Shown here: one piece after another, positions 58,525-64,000 of the stretch | Position numbering within the stretch: the first letter of the stretch is position 1 | How the letters are laid out: each line of letters starts with the position of its first letter | Source: Dryocosmus kuriphilus | Lineage: Eukaryota > Arthropoda > Insecta > Hymenoptera > Cynipidae | DNA: 64,000 nt | Assembly: GCA_038277395.1 (NCBI GenBank) | Contig: CM076189.1 | Location: 232,129,918 to 232,193,917 of the forward strand | Direction of reading: 5' to 3' | The notes under the pieces: model-generated | Database searches by the model: none | Seen by the model: the letters and a program-made list of their open reading frames with translations, nothing else | What the model was told of the DNA's origin: nothing | Made by a program: the position numbers and the translations under genes

Positions 58525-60563
58525 CAGTGAAACTTCGATAATACAAAGTACTTCGGGACCGAAAAAAACTTCGAATTATCGAAAATTCGTATTATCGAAA
58601 GTAAGAATATAAACGCACATAATGCGTTTAAATACGTTTATAATACGTTCCATAGCACGTATTAATATTAATTTCTCTTATGCAACTTGTATGTATGAAA
58701 AGACAAAGATGTAATCATTCGTAAAATAAATTTGTTGTCCCTAAAAAGGGCCATTTAGTATGCTGCAAATAGCAGATTAATGAACAAAATGAGTAATTTT
58801 CTTCTGTTTGATGCAACTTTTTCCCTCGAAGAAGTTTTCAATTAAGTCTAAAGCAGCGAAGATAGTATCTGGCACATCACTTTGTTCAGAAACAAACCTA
58901 CGAGCAATTGCTAAACCAAATTCAGTATCTCTGAATTTCGTTGGTGGTGTTACACCCTGATCCTTGGCATCATTCTTGTCATCAGATATCACAGATTCTT
59001 GTTCCTTTACGCCATCCAATATCTCACTGTCTGTAGGCTCTGTAGCAGTTATTAAATTAGTGTCCACATGAACAAAATCTTCAAAATTTATATATTTGAA
59101 TCCTAATCTCTTTTGTAGATCAGTCCACTCTTCACAAATACCATCCGCAGAATGTTCGTCCTCTTCTTGCATCGCAGAATTTTCAGCTGCAGCCTTCATG
59201 AAGCCAGCTTTCCGATAGAAATTCGCAAATTGTTCCAATAGTGACGTCAGTCCAAGCTTTGTTCAAATCGAAAATGGCATCCAATAAATTCAAATGAGGT
59301 ACCCCCCTTTTCTCATGCGAAGCCTTGAGCAATCTTTTTATGATTCTCTTTCGGTAATTTACTTTAAGGTTCTTGATAATTCCTTGATCCATTGGTTGCA
59401 ATTTTGAAGCCAAATTTGGTGGTAAATAAACCACTTTTACGGCTTTAAGTTTTTTCATCAAAACTTTTGAATGAGCCGGACAATTATCGACAAATAAAAG
59501 AACTTTTCGATTTTCTCTTTGGAATTTGCGATCCATTTAAGCCAGTCCTCATATATTGAACTGGTCATCCAAGATTTTTTATTATTCTCGTAAAGTACTG
59601 GTAAAGATTTGACTGATCCCTTGAAACATCGCGGATTTTTGATTTACCTATTACCAATAACTTTAATTTTTCTTTACCAGACATATTAGCGCAGACCATT
59701 ACAGTAACACGATCTTTGCTCTTCTTTCCCACCATGACAAGTGTCTTCTTTGAATGTCAAATATCTGGTAAACATTTGAAAAAAGACCAGTTTCATCTGC
59801 ATTGAAGATACCATCTATTGCATACATAGTCAGCAAATCAAGCAGAATGTCAGTGAGGAACTTTTCGCAGTCTTTCTCCGAAACAGAAGCACTTATATGA
59901 AGTCCTATATACGATTTCATTTCGATTCTTGAACTTATCTAGCCACCCTGTGCTAGCTTTAAAATCCTTGCATCCCAATTGAGTTGTAAAAAATTCAGCT
60001 TTTTCTAGCACAATAGGACCAGATAAGGGAATATTCTGATTTCGAGCAGATTTCATCCATTCCACCATCGATGTTTCCATTAATGGAAAGCGAGATGTCT
60101 TCATGCGTTTCCGATTCGGTTTGAAATAAGAATTTTCAGCAAGAGACAAAATCTTCTTCTTGTTCTTAACAATGGTAGTTAGAGAGTTGGCAGGTATTCC
60201 AAAATCAACAGCAATGTTCTTCTTCCTTTTAACTCCTTTCTCGACACATTGAATGAGTTTTACTTTCTCACTCAGAGATAGTGTTTTATACGTGATCTTC
60301 TCCATAATTTTGAAAGCGTTGAGGTTATAAATATGAATTTTTCGAAGCATGTTTGTTATTCACTGCCGTACTTCGAATTACAGAGGTTATTATCACGGCG
60401 GAGCGTATATTATTCTTCGAATTATCGAGAATTCGAATTATCGAACTTCGAATTATTGAAAATTATTAACATGGGAAACGGCAATTTTCAGCTGGGACCG
60501 AAAAAAAAGTTTGAATTATCGAAAATTCGTATTATAGAGGTTCGTATTATCGAAGTTTCACTG
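58525..60563 (-). mobile_element. Tigger/pogo transposon
   Basis: Inverted ends CAGTGAAACTTCGATAATAC at 58525 and 60563 are flanked by TA (58523-58524 and 60564-60565). Subterminal regions repeat GAATTATCGAAAATTCGTAT in both orientations. At 2039 bp it is close to full length for the family. The transposase inside is broken. Confidence 0.92.
58777..60305 (-). pseudogene. Tigger/pogo (CENP-B-type) transposase, frameshifted
   Basis: It likely starts at the ATG at 60305 (MEKITYKTLSLSEKVKLI). A CENP-B-type helix-turn-helix follows (VAVDFG-like IAVDFGIPANSLTTIVKNK), then the second DNA-binding domain (FPLMETSMVEWMKSARNQNI ... WLDKFKNRN). A frameshift near 59920 leads to the first catalytic Asp in FNADETGLFS. 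More shifts lie near 59765 and 59530. The second Asp is in VLLFVDNCPAHS and the third in KLQPMDQGIIKNLK. The C-terminal acidic tail (GFKYINFEDFVHVD onward) ends at 58777. The order is normal and the three acidic residues survive, but the frames are disconnected. Confidence 0.88.
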
Positions 60564-63500
60564 TACAATTTTGACTATGTATGTAAGGGTCTCCTAATTC
60601 TGTGTCTTTCCAAATCCAAATGAATCTTATCATTTAAACACGTCGATATAAATAACAAGCAGTAAATGCTGAAATAATTACTCTTTCTTTTTGTCTTGGC
60701 GAAATAAAAAAATCGGAAGAGAAAGGAAATTGGTAAGCGTTTATTTGCTGAATGTGAAGAGCTGTGTGATCGGTGGAGATCAGAGGGGCCGCCACGCAAA
60801 CTTGGCTAATGGACATTCAGAGCGACGCGACGGTCGAAAGGACTGGATCTCGCTGCTTCCTTACTGTTTGTCGTTTGAATGTTTTAGGACCTCTGTTTAA
60901 CCAACTTACTTACTGCCTCTGTGGAAGACAGCCGCTGTTATTTGCATGACCCCTCCCCCCCTCCCCCCACCTATTGGAGACACCTCTTCTCAGCGGCAAC
61001 TCGGTACACCTTATACATATACCCTGAGTTGTTCGACAAACGAACGTGTACCTATTACGAGAAATGCCATGCTCTTCAGAATGTTCTTTATGCGCACGAA
61101 CACACGTGCGTGTACATATATTTACGAGTTGAGAATAATGTAAATCTGTGCAAGCAATGCTTTTCTCGTCTCTTCCAGATCATCAAATCTCATCTCTTTA
61201 AGTAGAATTTACGCCTTATGAGAAAACACCTTGCGAGGAAGGGAGAGTCAATTAAAAATTAACGAGATGGTAATAAAGAGGAGAGATAATAACTTTCTAC
61301 GGTTGCAGGGTCGAAGATTATAAGGAAATTGAAAAGTATTTTTATCGAGATTTTTATCGTTTAGAGTATTTTAATTTTGAATCGCTTGTGTGAAATTGCA
61401 AAGCTGTAATAGAGAGTGTATAAGATGAACTTTATGAAAAGTGATAAATAATATCTGGAATATATGGTGATGAAGTTAGGGTACATGATTGCACAATTTT
61501 AATTTTAGAGATTCAAAATTTCCTAACTTCATATTAAAGATTTCTTTCATAATATAAAGCTTTCGAAGTTGAGCAGTTATTAAACTTAGGCCAATCAAAT
61601 TACAGAATCTTAAGTATTTTAAAAAATTGAAATTGTATTTGATTGCTTTTTTAAAAAATATTTCTCTCACCGACTTTTCTAAACTTACATGTGATCAATT
61701 TTAAATAAAAACATCAATTTATTTCTTCGAAGTATTAAAGTATTATTAAGTATTTCAAAAATGGGACATTATTAAAATTTAAAAACTTTTATTCCTACCT
61801 ATGAAAACCGGTTCTTAAAAATCCTATTTCAAATACAAATGCTTTTATTACCCTCAAAGTCTCAACCTTTGAGACATAAATTGATAATTTCTACTAAATT
61901 TAAAAACTTGATTGAAATTCCAAACGAATTTGGAAACTGATCTATTTACAAATTAAAAATACCTTGAGGGATCACCTCTTAAATTTGGAAAGAAATATCA
62001 TAAAAAGCCTTTAAATTTGCAATAAAAACCGACATTCGTCTCGATAATAATGACCTCTTTGAGACCTCATTGAAAATATAAATAGGTACTCAGCTCCAGG
62101 TATTGTGAGACATCGAGGTCAAGCTGTACGAATCCCCTGTGGTCCTCGATGACCGAATTGACATTCCTATTGTGCCATTGTTCTATTCATCAAGGTCCAT
62201 CTCTCTCGACTCTAAATAGACCATTTTTCGCCCTACTCAGTAATTTGAAACAGATGTACAAACGTCACTCCGTTAGTGTCGCGTGTCTGCGCATCCGGCG
62301 CCATTCACATGGCGCATCTGTCTTCCTCCCGTTCTATGTGATGTAAGGTCGCGATTAGGATAAAACGGATGAAGATCCTGGTGTCACTTTTGCCTCCAAA
62401 AGAAAAAAAAAAAAAAGGAAAGGAAGTCCTCATCATTTCACTCTCCGTCAATGTTTGCTAAGAAGCTTTTGTTTCTGTCCTGAGTTCCTGTAGTACCTGG
62501 ACCATTTCGAAGAGAGACCTTAATTTTATTATTTACTTAAAATAATCTCTTAGTCAAATAGTCACTCATTTTACCTGTGAAAGAGAAAATTAAAGTTTTC
62601 CTCCCAGGCAATAAATCTAATCATCCTTTTAGGACCAGACTTGCTTTTAGCCCTTTTAAAATTTAAGAGCGATCTTTATTTTAAAGAGTCACCTAATTTT
62701 TGCAGCATTGAATAGAATCTGCTAATTAAAATTAATAAAAAAAAATGTTCCCAGAGCGGTCTTTTTGACAATTAGACTTTGAGGAGAAGGCGGTGGTTTT
62801 GAAAAGGCGGAAGTCCGCGAAGGCACCAGGGATTCCATGTATTTCATATTCCGGTGGCGCCAGGGCCAGAAAATTACGCGAGAAGCAAGAGCAAACGCCA
62901 CCGCTGGAACGTACGAGGAAATGCTCGGGCATTTCGCGTTCTGGGGCCAAGTCGCGAAAAGAGGGGTCTCATTATGTTTCGGTAATTAGCCGAATCCAGC
63001 GGGTGTTTTCAATTTGCTCAAAGAAGCCGCTTGTATGCGCGTACCGCGTGGATTTCGAAGCCTCTTGGCCTTGAGGCAGACTCCCAGAGAAAAAAGGGCA
63101 GCGAAAGAATAGAAAAGAAGAAAAATGTCTTGCAAGCGCAACCAGATACGCAAAGAGAACGCCAGAGCCGCAGTTGCAGAGACTCTTGCTTGACAAATTA
63201 TTCTCTAAAAACAAAATACCGACAACCATAATTCTTTTCTTATTTTCTTAATTGCTGCATTAATTACATTAAGTAATCTAGTTTAAAATATAATTAATAG
63301 GGTGGCTCAAGCGAAAAAAAAAGTTTCTTTCATTTGAGGGGACACCTCCCAAAAAGCTTTCATTTGGTGAAAAAACAACTGTGCACTTTTTAGATTTTTT
63401 TAGAAAGGGAGTACAGGTTCTCCCAGGTCTGTCAAACTAACCCGGAACGTTAAAAAATCGGATTTTCTCAGATGGTGGATAAAAATGATTTTCATTTTTC

Positions 63501-63793
63501 CTAAAAATGGTAAAAGGTCATCAGAAGAGGGAAAAAATAAAAAAGTATAGAAAAGTTGAAAAACCACCCTCAGAAATTAGAAAAACACCCCTTTTATGAA
63601 AAAAAATGAATTTTCGAGCTCATTAATGACGAAAATATTTCGTTTATTCAAAGTAAAGTAATCACAAATATTAGAGGAAGTTGCCCTAAAGTGGACCCTG
63701 TTCCCAAAGCGGACCTCAAGCCTAAATCTCATTGGTATATGCTGCAAGCAAGCTTCGGGGTCGCGAAATAATTACTTCATGACGTGTGCTGGT

Positions 63794-63828
<35 letters not shown>

Positions 63829-64000
63829 GCGCACGTACCACAGTTGTTATGTAGATGAGCAGGCGGAACCACATCTGTTTTTTGCGCCTATCTCAAACTT
63901 ACTCACGCTTCAGGTTGAGTGCTCCCATGATTCCTAGACAGAGGTATATGAGTAGTTTTTGATATGCTATTACAGGTACTATGTTGGAGTATTGAAATAT
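60564..64000. other. presumed omb intron, GC-rich patches
   Basis: Patches at 60740-61000, 62090-62360 and 62750-63190 are GC-rich and open on both strands without known motifs. 63300-63650 has A-rich phrases that may be a decayed mobile element, and a poly-G tract follows at 63797. Confidence 0.45.
63797..63828. repeat. poly-G tract
   Basis: More than 30 consecutive G follow GCTGGTGG. Length is unreliable with most sequencing methods. No gene is adjacent. Confidence 0.9.

Noticed and set aside
63300..63650. Possible relation to 13590-13760 (A-rich, GGGTRNNTCAA start)
   Set aside because: Similarity is limited to A/T-rich phrases, so a shared element could not be supported.
1..64000. CRISPR arrays, rRNA genes, bacterial operons
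   Set aside because: No regularly spaced direct repeats with unique spacers and no rRNA sequence were seen. Introns, SINE-like sequence and transposons show the DNA is eukaryotic nuclear.

Overview
This window is AT-rich insect nuclear DNA. It contains part of one recognisable host gene, the T-box transcription factor optomotor-blind/bifid (Tbx2/3 family), on the minus strand. Three coding exons are visible: 44878-45024 (second half of the T-box), 40616-40692 (end of the T-box) and 33438-34242 (long C-terminal exon ending in a stop). Splice sites and phases agree between them. The first half of the T-box and the 5' exons were not found and probably lie beyond 64000. Positions 45025-64000 would then be intron, and 1-33437 is downstream of the coding region. 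Large introns and a mix of mariner, Tigger/pogo, Crypton, Polinton and Penelope-like relics suggest an insect, perhaps a hymenopteran. That placement is an inference.

The left third (1-30 kb) is a graveyard of nested mobile DNA. A degenerate minisatellite (4730-4987 and 8429-9180) is split by a mariner (4990-8426, perfect 28-bp TIRs, TA duplication). The mariner is in turn split by a Crypton-type tyrosine-recombinase element (about 5100-7470). The Crypton gene has three exons and is intact except for one single-base frameshift. Further right are an unnamed, repeated element family ('family A': 2281-2779, 11341-12563, 17511-17935, 23118-24358), an unidentified broken minus-strand gene that one family A copy interrupts, a Polinton/Maverick relic (14838-15780), a jockey-like retrotransposon 3' end (18320-19515), a second mariner (25971-26907), and a DNA transposon (26974-28498) sitting inside a tRNA-derived sequence.

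The omb introns and flanks (32-64 kb) carry four blocks of a degenerate minisatellite. They also carry a Penelope-like inverted-repeat element with hammerhead-ribozyme-like motifs (41953-43153), a compound triple-hairpin foldback (39214-40078), nested palindromic arrays (51574-53686), a foldback with an internal tandem repeat (57054-58466) and a decayed Tigger/pogo transposon (58525-60563). Several GC-rich islands in the big intron have open frames on both strands. They look more like regulatory DNA than genes.

The mobile genes are almost all broken. The omb exons are the only clear host function: DNA-binding transcriptional control in wing and optic-lobe patterning, as known from the fly gene. 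The most unusual items are the nested Crypton with edge inverted repeats, the family A elements, and the hammerhead-bearing inverted repeat.
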